DNA from: Myroides profundi
GTDB taxonomy: Bacteria > Bacteroidota > Bacteroidia > Flavobacteriales > Flavobacteriaceae
Direction of reading: 5' to 3'
NCBI RefSeq assembly: GCF_000833025.1
Contig: NZ_CP010817.1
Span: 1,364,001-1,428,000, forward strand
DNA: 64,000 bases
A program made the translations under genes and the position numbers. Below the pieces are notes generated by a model that ran no database searches, was not told the DNA's origin, and saw only the letters and a list, made by a program, of their open reading frames with translations. Below, piece by piece: positions 41,783-51,564 of the stretch (its first letter is position 1; each line of letters begins with the position of its first letter).

Positions 41783-42331
41783 ATGATATTTTTAAAATTG
41801 TTTTGGGTATTCATAAAAATAGGCACTTTTGGGTTTGGTGGAGGATATGCTATGTTATCTCTTATTCAGGAAGAAGTAGTAGAAAAGAATCAGTGGATCA
41901 GTAGAGGAGAGTTTACAGACCTTATAGCTGTCTCTCAGATGACACCTGGTCCTATAGGGATTAATTCGGCTACTTATGTTGGTTATAGTGCATTACATGG
42001 TGTGGGATATCCTCCTATGGTAGCTATACTCGGGTCTGTCATTGCTACTATTGCCCTTTGTCTACCTTCTTTTATGATGATTTGTTTGATTTCATATTTC
42101 TATTTAAAGTTTCGATCTAATAAGTATTTTTCATATGCCTTAATGGGGATTAAGCCATTGAGTATAGCTTTGATTGCCCTAGCAGCTGTATCACTAATAG
42201 ATCGAGAGAGTTTCTCTGATTATTACAGTATAGGCTTGTTTATTTTGGCTCTTATTTGTTCTATCAGGTTTAAAATACATCCAATCCTTATTCTTTTTGT
42301 TACAGCTGTTGTAGGGATATTGATTTATTGA
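41783..42331 (+). CDS. Chromate transporter, short CHR protein 2
   Basis: 182 residues, one CHR domain: FIKIGTFGFGGGYAMLSLIQ, then SQMTPGPIGINSATYVGYSA, the well-known TPGP signature. It pairs with the upstream CHR protein (gap 3 bp) as a probable heterodimer with opposite membrane orientation. There is no chrB-type regulator next to it. Confidence 0.87.
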   Translation: MIFLKLFWVFIKIGTFGFGGGYAMLSLIQEEVVEKNQWISRGEFTDLIAVSQMTPGPIGINSATYVGYSALHGVGYPPMVAILGSVIATIALCLPSFMMICLISYFYLKFRSNKYFSYALMGIKPLSIALIALAAVSLIDRESFSDYYSIGLFILALICSIRFKIHPILILFVTAVVGILIY

Positions 42332-42350
42332 GATAATGAAAAAATAAAAT

Positions 42351-43484
42351 CTATTTCTCAGGTAATTTAGGTTTCTCTATCAACATAGGTTTGGAAGATA
42401 AGGCTTCTAAAAATGAGATGATGGCAAGTTGTTCTTCTTTCGTCAATCCTAATCTTTTGATTAAAGGGGATGTAATAGGGAATAATGAGTCATTCTTGTA
42501 TTCTTCTCTTCTGTAGGGAGTATTCATTCCAGCATTATACATTCCTATCAAACTCTCTATAGTAGGAAATATACCTTGATGAAACCAAGGTCCTGTATGT
42601 AAGACATTGCGAAGACCAGGTGTTTTCAGCTTACCAACATCAGCAGCTTTATGAGTTACATTGTACCTCCCTAAATCTTCTCTTTTTCTCTTATAAAAAG
42701 TAAAACCTTCATTGTGGTATTGTAAATCTGTAAAGTATGGTCCATTGTGACAATTAATACATCTTGCTTTGGTTCGAAATAGATGTAATCCACGTACTTG
42801 TTGGTCAGATAAACTTTTATAATCACCATTTACAAAGTTGTCAAAGGGTGTCGGGGTAGAAACAATAGTCTTTTGAAATAGAGCAATAGCATCCAATATT
42901 CTGTCTTTAGTGATAACGGTTGTACCATAGGCTTTCTTAAAATATTTTTGATATCCTTTTATAGTTGCTATTTTGACAGGCAAAGAGTCTATGTCTTGAA
43001 ACATTTCAACATGATTCTCAATAGACATCATCTGTTGTTCTTGTAAACTATTAGCTCTTCCATCCCAAAACAGTTCTTTTTGTATCCATACATTTTCTAT
43101 AGTAGGAGTATTTCTAGTTCCGACTAATCCTTCATGGCCTATAGCTAAAGTTTCTTTATCTGCCCAATGTTCCGAATCTATATGGCAGGTAGCACAGGCT
43201 ATTTTATTAGAAGAAGATAGTCTAGGGTCATAAAAAAGAAGTTTCCCTAACTCGACTTTATTTTGATCTTTTTTATCAATCAGAGGAGGGGGTAGGAGAG
43301 CACCTAGTTCTGTAAATACAGCTGTACTGTCAAGAGTAGGAGTGGGCCAAAGAGAAGCATGACGCTCATAAGCATGACGCAACTCTTCAATAGAGTGGTA
43401 AGTAGAAGATGATGTGTCTAAACGATGAAAACTTAAGAATAAAATAGTCAGTAGTAGTGTAGCTAGATAGATAGCCTTATTCAT
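42351..43484 (-). CDS. Di-haem cytochrome c peroxidase (CcpA/MauG family)
   Basis: 377 residues. An N-terminal hydrophobic anchor or signal (IYLATLLLTILFLSFH) is present. The first haem site is CATCH around residue 97, followed by RNTPTIENV and WDGRANSLQEQ, which are typical of this family. The second haem site is CINCH around residue 240. It reduces peroxide or oxidises a protein partner in the periplasm. It is the last gene of a four-gene operon and overlaps the stop of the DUF6850 gene by 1 bp. Confidence 0.88.
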   Translation of the reverse strand: MNKAIYLATLLLTILFLSFHRLDTSSSTYHSIEELRHAYERHASLWPTPTLDSTAVFTELGALLPPPLIDKKDQNKVELGKLLFYDPRLSSSNKIACATCHIDSEHWADKETLAIGHEGLVGTRNTPTIENVWIQKELFWDGRANSLQEQQMMSIENHVEMFQDIDSLPVKIATIKGYQKYFKKAYGTTVITKDRILDAIALFQKTIVSTPTPFDNFVNGDYKSLSDQQVRGLHLFRTKARCINCHNGPYFTDLQYHNEGFTFYKRKREDLGRYNVTHKAADVGKLKTPGLRNVLHTGPWFHQGIFPTIESLIGMYNAGMNTPYRREEYKNDSLFPITSPLIKRLGLTKEEQLAIISFLEALSSKPMLIEKPKLPEK

Positions 43485-44971
43485 TATAAATATAATTTTA
43501 AACTTAGATTAATACTGTTACGATCTCTGTCATTTGATTTTAAAAAGTGACCTGAAATAGCAAAATATAAACTGTATTGGTTCAACAAGGTTCTATTTCC
43601 ATAGCCTAATTCTCCTTGTACTCCCCAAGCATTATTATTGTAATAGTGATAATCAGGAATGATTACCTGATCTGTAAAATTAGTGTGTTGTGTATCGGGG
43701 ATGGTTAAGTCATTGGTTAGTTTGAATCTGTATAAAGGGCTAATATTAACTTGATAGAAATGTTTGTGTTGATTGAATATGGTGTTTAGTATTACCTTGT
43801 TTAATAATTGTTTCTCATCTCTATAGACACCGATAGCATAGTCTTTACGGACTGTAGTGTATAATGTGTGATCTAATCCTACTTGTAAATCTGTATCTTT
43901 CCAAAGATTAGAGAATGAACCTATAAATTGAGCATTGATATTGTAGTGATCTACTTTGTAATTTAGCCCTTCTATTCGCCTCAAGTTTTTTCCATCATAG
44001 TTATTGTATTTTAGATTGACTTGATACTGATTTTTAACTGAAGCAGTATAAGTTAACATTCCTTGTAGAAGTAATTGCTCTTGTTTAAATCTATTTGTTA
44101 CATTAAACCCTTGTTTATATTTATTAAGCTCTGCATTCTCGTCATAATAACTTTTTTGGGCTAATGCTGCTATTTTTACTTTTTCCCCAGAATATTGATA
44201 AGCAAACTTGTAAATATTTTCTTTTGCTTTTCGATCTAACAGAAGATTCTGATCACTAAGTACAATATCTCCATATCCTAAACTGATATTAAGAAAGCGT
44301 TCTTTGTATTTGTTACTACTCTTGTATTCATTGTTTTTATACATGATATTGTTCTCCTCTGTCATCTTTCCATAAGAGAGACCCATACCAAAAGCATGTT
44401 TGTGTAGGTGCCAAGCTATATCCGCTTTATAACGAATAAAATAGTTCACTACATCTGGTCTAGGGTCATTATTACCTGTAGTCCAATTGTAATCAAAGTC
44501 TAATCCAAACCCAATGAATAGTTTTTGTCTGACTAGTTCATAGCTCATCATTGTATTGGCTAAATACTGTTGATTCTGAAAATTATTAGGGTGATTAGCG
44601 TAGAAGTAAAAGGGATTAAACCCTTCTTTTTTTCCCCTAAGGTCATTCGCTAAGTGATTTTCAAAATTTTTGCCATAAGCAAAGTTGCCATATACTTTAA
44701 ATCTATGAATATCTGTAAATCCTTCTGCTGAGAACTTAAAGTCTTTACTATCTTCTGCTTCTTGACTTTTTCTATAGTCACCTTTTGTCTTGTTGTAGTC
44801 TAAGGCTAACTTTCCAAATTCTTCTGCTTGATTATTTAAGAAAAGTATGTGTTTAGGGACATAAGCACGTTGATTCTTCTGAATATACCAAAGATCTAAG
44901 TGCTCAGAATGATTCTGAGCACTTAAAATCTGACTAAAAAATAGACTTATAAAGATTGATAATTTTCTCAT
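43484..44971 (-). CDS. DUF6850-type outer-membrane beta-barrel protein
   Basis: 495 residues. The signal peptide is FISLFFSQILSAQ. A strand-rich barrel follows with many aromatic residues and ends INLSLKLYL. The N-terminal LDLWYIQKNQRAYVPKHI and KFSAEGFTDIHRFKVYGNF match the DUF6850 style. It stands between the DUF4876 lipoprotein (4-bp gap) and the peroxidase (1-bp overlap). Function unknown; the context suggests a substrate-import or metal-related system. Confidence 0.75.
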   Translation of the reverse strand: MRKLSIFISLFFSQILSAQNHSEHLDLWYIQKNQRAYVPKHILFLNNQAEEFGKLALDYNKTKGDYRKSQEAEDSKDFKFSAEGFTDIHRFKVYGNFAYGKNFENHLANDLRGKKEGFNPFYFYANHPNNFQNQQYLANTMMSYELVRQKLFIGFGLDFDYNWTTGNNDPRPDVVNYFIRYKADIAWHLHKHAFGMGLSYGKMTEENNIMYKNNEYKSSNKYKERFLNISLGYGDIVLSDQNLLLDRKAKENIYKFAYQYSGEKVKIAALAQKSYYDENAELNKYKQGFNVTNRFKQEQLLLQGMLTYTASVKNQYQVNLKYNNYDGKNLRRIEGLNYKVDHYNINAQFIGSFSNLWKDTDLQVGLDHTLYTTVRKDYAIGVYRDEKQLLNKVILNTIFNQHKHFYQVNISPLYRFKLTNDLTIPDTQHTNFTDQVIIPDYHYYNNNAWGVQGELGYGNRTLLNQYSLYFAISGHFLKSNDRDRNSINLSLKLYL

Positions 44972-44975
44972 GGGA

Positions 44976-46367
44976 TTAATTAGTAAAAGAGTCTTCTCCT
45001 TTAGATACTATTGGTTTTTCTATCACTACGAAATCTTCTGTAGAGTTATCAGTGTCTTGCAGTACACGACGACCATTCTTTAATTTATATCTCGTTTTTC
45101 TCAATAAAGATTGACTAGAGTAAGTTCCGTTTGGTACGAAAGTACTTCCTTTATCTACAGATTCAGGTACTTTACGTGGAGCTACACGACTGTCTTTAGA
45201 GTGTCTAACCTGTACTCCGTCAATAATGTATTCAACAGGAATTCTTAGGCACTGTGTCGAGTCATTCTTTTTAGGAGCTTTGACTGTAGGGAATGATTCT
45301 ACTGCTATATCTTTTGGTAACTGTACTAGTAATATTCCATCATCAGTAGCAAAACGCATAGCTAAGTCACTATTTTGAGCTTTAATGACTTTCATTTTAG
45401 CAATACCTATAGTATTAAGATTATAGCGATACTTCGCTTGTGTAATATCAATGCCATATTCTTTTTGTAAATAATCTAAAACATAAACATCAAAATCAGC
45501 CTTGCTTAAATCTACAGTTTTATTAGGATCTACAAACTCTGATGGCTTACCAATGATGAAGTTTTTAGTGTGGTCAATAGCTGTAGAAGCAATAATCATA
45601 CTTTTACCTGGCTCTATAGGATATTGAGAACCTCCTCCAGGAAATTGAAGTACTTTTTTAGCATATACATAGTCCTTGTTTAAATCTCCTTTTCCTGTGT
45701 TTTCAGCTGCTTTTGTCCAGTCGTATTGACGAGAAGGTAAGTAGCTTGAATCATCAGGACCTGTAGCTTGACTGTTAGTAGTATTGTGAAGCATTACTAA
45801 TAATATTCCATCAGCATATAAGGTTTCGGTACTGTTATTATAGATTTCTAAAAATTGATCTCTATATCCAGAGCCATCTTGTAAACTTGAACCAGCGTAG
45901 AATATTTGTTTAAAGATTAGACCAGATTGACTGGTCTTGTTCATCTGTAATTCTATTTTGATATCGTTAGTATCAGTTACTGCTAGATTATCAATATTAG
46001 CAGTGAAAGTAATAGAATCTTCTTCTATTTTTTCCTCATTGCTTTGAGAAGAGTCGATTAATTGATTATATGCTTGTTTACTCATCGTTAGTTTAGCGAT
46101 GATGTTATAATTTCCTACTCTTAAGTTTGCTGTTGCAATACCTTGATTGTCTAGTGTTACTGTGTTTTTATTCCCATTAGCTCTATTGGTAAACTCTATT
46201 GTAGTACCTTCTAAAGGAATATTAAGATTGGTGTTTTCTTGTGATACTGAAGCGACAAATTTAACATTAAGAGTATTAGCAAAGTCACTAGAGTTGTCAT
46301 CTTTACTACAGCCAACTGTGAATAGGGTGCAGATTAAGGAGATGATTAAAAGTAAAGTATTTCTCAT
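44976..46367 (-). CDS. DUF4876 lipoprotein
   Basis: 463 residues. The lipoprotein signal LLIISLICTLFTVGC has the lipid-bearing Cys at about residue 20. A domain of Ig/carboxypeptidase-like regulatory type (VSQENTNLNIPLEGTTIEFT) follows. The DUF4876 body has FKQIFYAGSSLQDGSGYRDQ and FLEIYNNSTETLYADGILL, resembling a lamin-tail-like beta-sandwich. It is probably surface or periplasm-facing at the outer membrane and serves the adjacent TonB receptor, 5 bp upstream in the same operon. Confidence 0.8.
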   Translation of the reverse strand: MRNTLLLIISLICTLFTVGCSKDDNSSDFANTLNVKFVASVSQENTNLNIPLEGTTIEFTNRANGNKNTVTLDNQGIATANLRVGNYNIIAKLTMSKQAYNQLIDSSQSNEEKIEEDSITFTANIDNLAVTDTNDIKIELQMNKTSQSGLIFKQIFYAGSSLQDGSGYRDQFLEIYNNSTETLYADGILLVMLHNTTNSQATGPDDSSYLPSRQYDWTKAAENTGKGDLNKDYVYAKKVLQFPGGGSQYPIEPGKSMIIASTAIDHTKNFIIGKPSEFVDPNKTVDLSKADFDVYVLDYLQKEYGIDITQAKYRYNLNTIGIAKMKVIKAQNSDLAMRFATDDGILLVQLPKDIAVESFPTVKAPKKNDSTQCLRIPVEYIIDGVQVRHSKDSRVAPRKVPESVDKGSTFVPNGTYSSQSLLRKTRYKLKNGRRVLQDTDNSTEDFVVIEKPIVSKGEDSFTN

Positions 46368-46372
46368 TTTGT

Positions 46373-49102
46373 TTAAAATTTAATTGATATCGATCCTGTT
46401 ATACTGAATGGAGCGTTATAGTTAATAATAGACCTTGTTCCATCAGATAACTTTTTTTCTTTATTGATTCTGATATTAAAGAAGTTATAGGTATTGATTC
46501 CTATTCTTATGTTTTTGCGTATTTCTTTTGTAGCATTTAGATTAATCACATAAAATGTAGGCTGTTCATAGTTGCTACCAGCAGTAGAAATAGTCTGTTT
46601 AATATCTTCAGGTAGCTCTACTTGGATAGGTTGCATAGCAATGTCTAAATATTCATTAGCGTATTTTTGTTCTGTATTTAAGCTTTTCCTAAACCAGAAA
46701 ATATCACTGTTCATCGTTACTATAAAACCTATTTTAGGAATGTGGTAAGTCAACCTTAATTTGCTCATTAAGGATAGCGATTTTGTTTTCGCAGGATAAA
46801 AAACAGTGTAATATACTCCATAATCTTGTTGGTAGCTTTCTTCAGAGACTTCGTTGTAAGTTGGGTTTTGATCATAATACTCACTATAAGAAAGACTGTT
46901 AGATAAAGACAAATACATATTTAAGGGTTTGATCTTTTGAGTCGCAATAGTCCAATCAAAACCATAAGACTTAGAGCGTACGCTATTAGTCATATGACGG
47001 ACACTATAGTTTGTTAAGGTTTTATAGTTTCCTGTAGCTTCATATTGAATAGGTTTTCCTTTCTCTAATTCTCCAATTATTTTGTATTCAGGTACATCGA
47101 TAGGGAAGTATTCCTTTTTAACTCCAAAACCATTTTTATTATCCTTAAAATACCCAAAGAAGCTATTGGTTAAGAATTTATTACTAAAGGTATATCCTAA
47201 TTCGAACTGTGTAGACTGTGATGGTTTAAGGTGATTGTTATTATTTTCTATTTTTACTGTTTTAACCAAGTATAAACTATTGTTGATATTAGAATCATCA
47301 AAGAAGTTTAACAGCGGGAAGTCTAACCAGATTGGAGCAGGATAGCGGTGCGCTAGAGATGGTGCCTTAGTAGCTATTCCATATCCCATTGTAATTCTGC
47401 TGTTAGGAGAAACTTGATATGCTAAGTTTATTCTAGGTTGATAACTAGCTTTGCTATTTTGTACATCCATACGGAATCCAAGATTCCCTTCTAATGGTTT
47501 ATCGAATAAATACCATTTAAAGTTGTCCATAATGTAGGCTCCATAGTTAGCTTGACCTTCATTTTTTCTGAAATCATAAGGACGTTCGTTCTGGTTGTTA
47601 TTTTGAAACCATCTAGGCTGATCAGCTTTATAAATAGTTCCTTTACCCAAGTTATCATGATAGTTAATAGATACCCCTGCTGTAATTAAGTGTTCAAATT
47701 TGTTTCCAAAAGCATCAGAGGATATGTTTAAGGTAGATCCTAAACTAAGAGGTCTTCCTTGTATTTCTTCAATAGCAATATATCTACCATCTACATAGTA
47801 GCCTTCATACACACCTGTAGTATCTCTGTTGGCTATAGGAAAAGGTCCTTTGTTTATTCTTTCTTGGTTGTAAGTATTACTTATTCCATAAGAACCATTG
47901 ATATTGAGGTTAAGAGATTTAATAACTCTAGAATTGAATTGTATATTCGTTCTATTAGACCATCTAAAGAACTCATCTGTTGCTTTTAGTTTTCGGCTTT
48001 GTTGATCATCAGGATCTTCTCTAACACCGTCTAGTCGTTTGCTGAAGCTTAGACTTAAATTGTTTTTGACACGTGGTGAGAATGATTTAGTCCAAAGAAT
48101 ACTTTGATTGATTCGATTATATTCTTTAATGTTATCTCTAGGATCATTGTTACTTTTAGAGTAATTCATAGATAGATTTAAAGCCCCCCATTTGTTAGGA
48201 AGTCCAAAACCTTTAGATAGGCTATATGAAGTGGCTCCTCTATTAATGTTAGTTGTAAAACTATAAGGTGTTTTCCCAGCTTGTTTATTGATGATAATAG
48301 CTCCGTCAGTTAATTCCCCATATTTAGCTGAGGCAACACCTTGTACTACTTCTATACTTTCAATATTTTCTACTGGAATTTCGCGTAAGTCAACCCCTTG
48401 ATAAGTAAGATTCGCAATACTACCTGTATTAGAAGAATTTGTTAATCCAAATTGATTCAAACTACGCGTTTGCATATTAGCATCGTTGGAGATAGTTACA
48501 TCATCTACGATAATAGCTACTCCAAAAGAGTTATTCATTTGCTGAAGTGTTCCTCCTGTTAATTTATCAAAGCTAGCTCCTCTAAGGTTTATAGTCTGTG
48601 CGGTATTCAGGTTTGGTGCTACAGTAGCATGACCAGGTAATGTATTTAATACATCTTTTAAACTGAACGCTTGTACTTCACTAATTTTTTCTTTGTCTAT
48701 TACTATTGCTGAGTTCGATCCAGACTGTGCTTTAAGTATAGGTGCTGTTATATTAATCTCGTCTAGTGTAATAGATAAATCAACTAATAGAAAACGATTA
48801 TTGTAAGTAGTAAAAGTTTTGAGGTCTTTAATGTAAATAGACTTCTTATTGGCGTAGTTAATCGTGAATGGCTCAAAGTCTTTTTTAGTAGAAAAAGAGA
48901 ATGTTCCTTGATTATTCGTGTAGTAAACTTCATTGTTATCTAATATAACTGTAGCGAATTCTAAAGGTTGATTATTAGAATCAACAACAGTTCCTTTAAA
49001 TATTTTAGAACTCTGGGCGACACTATTTCCTGCTAGTAAAAGAAGAAATATGTAGATAAAGTGATGTGAGAGCGACTTTTCTACATTAGATAGTAGTTTC
49101 AT
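46373..49102 (-). CDS. TonB-dependent outer-membrane receptor
   Basis: 909 residues. A signal peptide (IFLLLLAGNSVAQ) comes first. A carboxypeptidase-regulatory-like domain has FKGTVVDSNNQPLEFATVIL. The plug has VLNTLPGHATVAPNLNTAQT and SIEVVQGVASAKYGELTDGA. A long barrel ends with a terminal Phe (SITGSISIKF). It is the first gene of a tight operon with DUF4876, DUF6850 and a peroxidase, so the substrate may be a metal or redox-active compound. I see no certain Fur box. Confidence 0.92.
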   Translation of the reverse strand: MKLLSNVEKSLSHHFIYIFLLLLAGNSVAQSSKIFKGTVVDSNNQPLEFATVILDNNEVYYTNNQGTFSFSTKKDFEPFTINYANKKSIYIKDLKTFTTYNNRFLLVDLSITLDEINITAPILKAQSGSNSAIVIDKEKISEVQAFSLKDVLNTLPGHATVAPNLNTAQTINLRGASFDKLTGGTLQQMNNSFGVAIIVDDVTISNDANMQTRSLNQFGLTNSSNTGSIANLTYQGVDLREIPVENIESIEVVQGVASAKYGELTDGAIIINKQAGKTPYSFTTNINRGATSYSLSKGFGLPNKWGALNLSMNYSKSNNDPRDNIKEYNRINQSILWTKSFSPRVKNNLSLSFSKRLDGVREDPDDQQSRKLKATDEFFRWSNRTNIQFNSRVIKSLNLNINGSYGISNTYNQERINKGPFPIANRDTTGVYEGYYVDGRYIAIEEIQGRPLSLGSTLNISSDAFGNKFEHLITAGVSINYHDNLGKGTIYKADQPRWFQNNNQNERPYDFRKNEGQANYGAYIMDNFKWYLFDKPLEGNLGFRMDVQNSKASYQPRINLAYQVSPNSRITMGYGIATKAPSLAHRYPAPIWLDFPLLNFFDDSNINNSLYLVKTVKIENNNNHLKPSQSTQFELGYTFSNKFLTNSFFGYFKDNKNGFGVKKEYFPIDVPEYKIIGELEKGKPIQYEATGNYKTLTNYSVRHMTNSVRSKSYGFDWTIATQKIKPLNMYLSLSNSLSYSEYYDQNPTYNEVSEESYQQDYGVYYTVFYPAKTKSLSLMSKLRLTYHIPKIGFIVTMNSDIFWFRKSLNTEQKYANEYLDIAMQPIQVELPEDIKQTISTAGSNYEQPTFYVINLNATKEIRKNIRIGINTYNFFNIRINKEKKLSDGTRSIINYNAPFSITGSISIKF

Positions 49103-49129
49103 TATTTGGACTTAATTTAAATAGTGGTG

Positions 49130-49137
49130 CAAATGTA
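49130..49137 (-). promoter_or_regulatory. -7 box of the TonB receptor operon
   Basis: Minus-strand TACATTTG (TAnnTTTG), 28 nt before the receptor ATG. Confidence 0.5.
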
Positions 49138-49470
49138 TATATTATATCAGTATATAAAATTTAGTTAAATAGCAGGGCTGTGCGTCTTTTGGTTAATGTG
49201 TTGATAGTTAGTAGTGTTGTTTTCCTTAACTAATTTGAGGGATGAATAATTAATATATAGCTATTTAATTATAGTGATTCTAAATAAAGTTATATTATTT
49301 AGAATTATTCTATTATATGGCTTTGTAAATTAAATAATTCATAAAAATGAGTCGCTATTGTCTTTTTATGTCAAATGAGTAGGGATTAACCATAGATTAT
49401 ATACTATTCATTCTTTAAATATTCTCTACCAACTCTATTTTTAGAAGATAAAGAATAAACTCTATTTCTT
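49138..49470. other. Divergent intergenic region between the TonB operon and hmp
   Basis: AT-rich, with no coding frame. It is bounded by the promoters of both neighbours. Nothing else stands out until the palindrome at 49471. Confidence 0.4.
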
Positions 49471-49484
49471 ATGACTGCAGTCAT
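49471..49484 (+). promoter_or_regulatory. Palindromic operator before hmp
   Basis: ATGACTGCAGTCAT is a perfect 14-bp palindrome with TGAC half-sites. Its centre is about 41.5 bp before the start site predicted from the -7 box at 49508-49515. That is the classic class II position for a Crp/Fnr activator, and a Crp/Fnr gene is encoded just downstream of hmp. Confidence 0.6.
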
Positions 49485-49507
49485 AAAATGCGTAGTAGGT
49501 AAGCTTC

Positions 49508-49515
49508 TATATTTG
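49508..49515 (+). promoter_or_regulatory. -7 box of hmp
   Basis: TATATTTG, 27 nt before the hmp ATG. No -33 TTG is present at the usual spacing; the palindrome lies there instead, which fits an activator-dependent promoter. Confidence 0.6.
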
Positions 49516-49542
49516 GCTGTAACATTATAAAACAACGAAGAC

Positions 49543-50748
49543 ATGTTAACAGGTGAGCAAAAACAATTAATCTTGGCAACAGTACCTTTGCTAAGAGAGA
49601 AGGGATTAGAACTGACAAAACATTTTTATTTGAGAATGTTCGAATATCACCCAGAATTAAAGAATGTATTTAATATGGGGAATCAACGTGCTGGCAAACA
49701 ACAAATGGCTTTAGCAATGGCAGTACTTGGCTATGCAGAAAATATTTCACAGCCAGAGCGATTAATGCCCGTAGTGGATCTAATAGGACATAAGCACGCC
49801 AGCTTATCAATACAGCCAGAACAGTATGAAATAGTAGGGACTCATCTACTAGCATCTATAAAAGAAGTGCTAGGTGAGGCAGCGACAGAGGATATCGTAC
49901 AAGCCTGGGCAGTGGCTTATCAACAATTGGCAGATATTATGATAGGGCACGAACATAAGATTTATCAAGCAAAGGAGAATGAAGCGAATAACTGGACAGG
50001 ATGGAAAGCATTCACTGTGAAGAGCAAGGTAGTAGAGTCTGGAGAAATCACTTCTTTTTATTTGGTACCAGCTGATGGGAGTGCTGTCGTACAGCATCAA
50101 CCAGGACAATATATCAGTATTAAAGTCTTTCTAGAACGAATAGGCCTAGAGCAGATCAGACAATATTCTATATCATGTGCTCCTAACAACGAGTACTATA
50201 GAATATCTATCAAACGTGAACTAGGGAAAGAGATTGATATGAATGGTATGATTAGTAATCATCTGCATGACCATATTAATGAAGGTGATACAGTAGAAAT
50301 TAGTTCTCCGTCAGGAAACTTTGTGCTAAAAGAGAACCAGAGAGATAAAGTGTTTATCAGTGGAGGAATAGGGCAGACACCTTTATTATCGATGCTAGAG
50401 GCATTAGAATTAAGTGGAGTAGTAAATCATAATATTGTATGGATTCATGGGTGTAGAAATCAAGAGGTACAGGCATTTAGAAATAAACTAAGTTATATCA
50501 CGAATAACTGTTCTCAGGTGAAACCAATCTTCTTTTATGACAGTCTAGATCAAGTCGCTGAAGATATAGAAGCTTATCAAGGTATTGTTGACTTATCTAC
50601 GATTAAGGGATATGAGTTTACGAATGAGGCTGATTACTACTTATGTGGACCACATCCTTTCTTAGAGAAACAACTTCGTGATTTAAAAGCTCTAAATATC
50701 AGTGCAGATCAGATCTTCTATGAAGAGTTTACACCAGCATCTGTTTAA
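49543..50748 (+). CDS. hmp: Flavohaemoglobin (nitric oxide dioxygenase)
   Basis: Converts NO and O2 to nitrate using NADPH. 401 residues. The globin domain covers about 1-140, with LTKHFYLRMFEYHPELKNVF and the proximal haem His in VDLIGHKHASL. The FAD domain (about 155-255) has RQYSISCAPN. The NAD domain has FISGGIGQTPLLSMLEAL and ends YEEFTP. The order and length are those of Hmp. It is followed by a terminator and then a Crp/Fnr regulator on the same strand. Confidence 0.95.
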   Translation: MLTGEQKQLILATVPLLREKGLELTKHFYLRMFEYHPELKNVFNMGNQRAGKQQMALAMAVLGYAENISQPERLMPVVDLIGHKHASLSIQPEQYEIVGTHLLASIKEVLGEAATEDIVQAWAVAYQQLADIMIGHEHKIYQAKENEANNWTGWKAFTVKSKVVESGEITSFYLVPADGSAVVQHQPGQYISIKVFLERIGLEQIRQYSISCAPNNEYYRISIKRELGKEIDMNGMISNHLHDHINEGDTVEISSPSGNFVLKENQRDKVFISGGIGQTPLLSMLEALELSGVVNHNIVWIHGCRNQEVQAFRNKLSYITNNCSQVKPIFFYDSLDQVAEDIEAYQGIVDLSTIKGYEFTNEADYYLCGPHPFLEKQLRDLKALNISADQIFYEEFTPASV

Positions 50749-50795
50749 CCCGAAATACTTGATTGACAATATTGGATGTAAGTCTATATTTTTTT

Positions 50796-50830
50796 AAGCG
50801 AAAATACTAAGTGTATTTTCGCTTTTTTTT
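50796..50830 (+). terminator. Terminator of hmp
   Basis: Arms AAGCGAAAATAC / GTATTTTCGCTT, 5-nt loop, then T8. Confidence 0.88.
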
Positions 50831-50905
50831 AGCGTTTGCATCTATAGTTTATTAGTAGCTTTGGATATCAATATACGTATATAAGGTAGATATTTAAAAG
50901 GCAAT

Positions 50906-51505
50906 ATGATTACGATAGAATTGTTAACGAAATATGGAGCTGAAATAAGAGAAGTGAAGAAGAATGAAATTATCTTTCAAGAAGGGAATTACCCTAGCCA
51001 CTATTATCAAGTTGTTTCAGGTAAAGTAAAGATGAATAACTTTAGTGCTGATGGGAGGGAGTTTATACAGAATATTTTTACATCTGGACAGAGTTTCGGA
51101 GAGCCACCTCTATTTATAGAAGAACGCTATCCTGCCAATGCAATAGCTGTGAGTAATGCGAAGATTATTCAATTGCCTAAAGGTGATTTTTATGAAATGA
51201 TGAGACAAAATAATGAGGTGTCTTTAGCTATGAATAAGAGCTTGTCTAGACGCTTATATTATAAGTCTATTATGGCACCTGATATCGCTTCACAAGACCC
51301 TGATAATCGTATTATGACATTGCTAAACTATCTAAAGTCTCATCAACAAGCTGTAGAAGAAACATCTAGTCCACTGACCATTGATCTGACAAGGCAACAA
51401 ATTGCAGATTTGACTGGGTTAAGAGTAGAAACAGTTATTCGTACCTTAAAAAGATTAGAGAGTGATAGCAAAGTACAAATTATCAATAGTAAAGTCGTAA
51501 TTTGA
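50906..51505 (+). CDS. Crp/Fnr family transcription regulator
   Basis: 199 residues. The cyclic-nucleotide-binding-like beta-roll covers about 1-115: EIIFQEGNYPSHYYQVVSGK, then FTSGQSFGEPPLF. A long dimer helix and a winged HTH with DLTRQQIADLTGLRVETVIR follow. No Cys is present, so it is not an FNR-type iron-sulfur sensor; a haem or other ligand is possible. It lies 157 bp after hmp and is likely its NO-responsive activator (inference from context and the palindrome at 49471). Confidence 0.85.
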   Translation: MITIELLTKYGAEIREVKKNEIIFQEGNYPSHYYQVVSGKVKMNNFSADGREFIQNIFTSGQSFGEPPLFIEERYPANAIAVSNAKIIQLPKGDFYEMMRQNNEVSLAMNKSLSRRLYYKSIMAPDIASQDPDNRIMTLLNYLKSHQQAVEETSSPLTIDLTRQQIADLTGLRVETVIRTLKRLESDSKVQIINSKVVI

Positions 51506-51520
51506 TTTATAAAGAGGAGT

Positions 51521-51562
51521 AATCACCAAGGAGGTTTCTTATAACCCCTTGGTAATTTTTTC
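51521..51562. terminator. Bidirectional terminator between the Crp/Fnr and MFS genes
   Basis: Imperfect arms AATCACCAAGGAGGTT / AACCCCTTGGTAATT, then a T run, between convergent genes. Confidence 0.6.
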
Positions 51563-51564
51563 TT

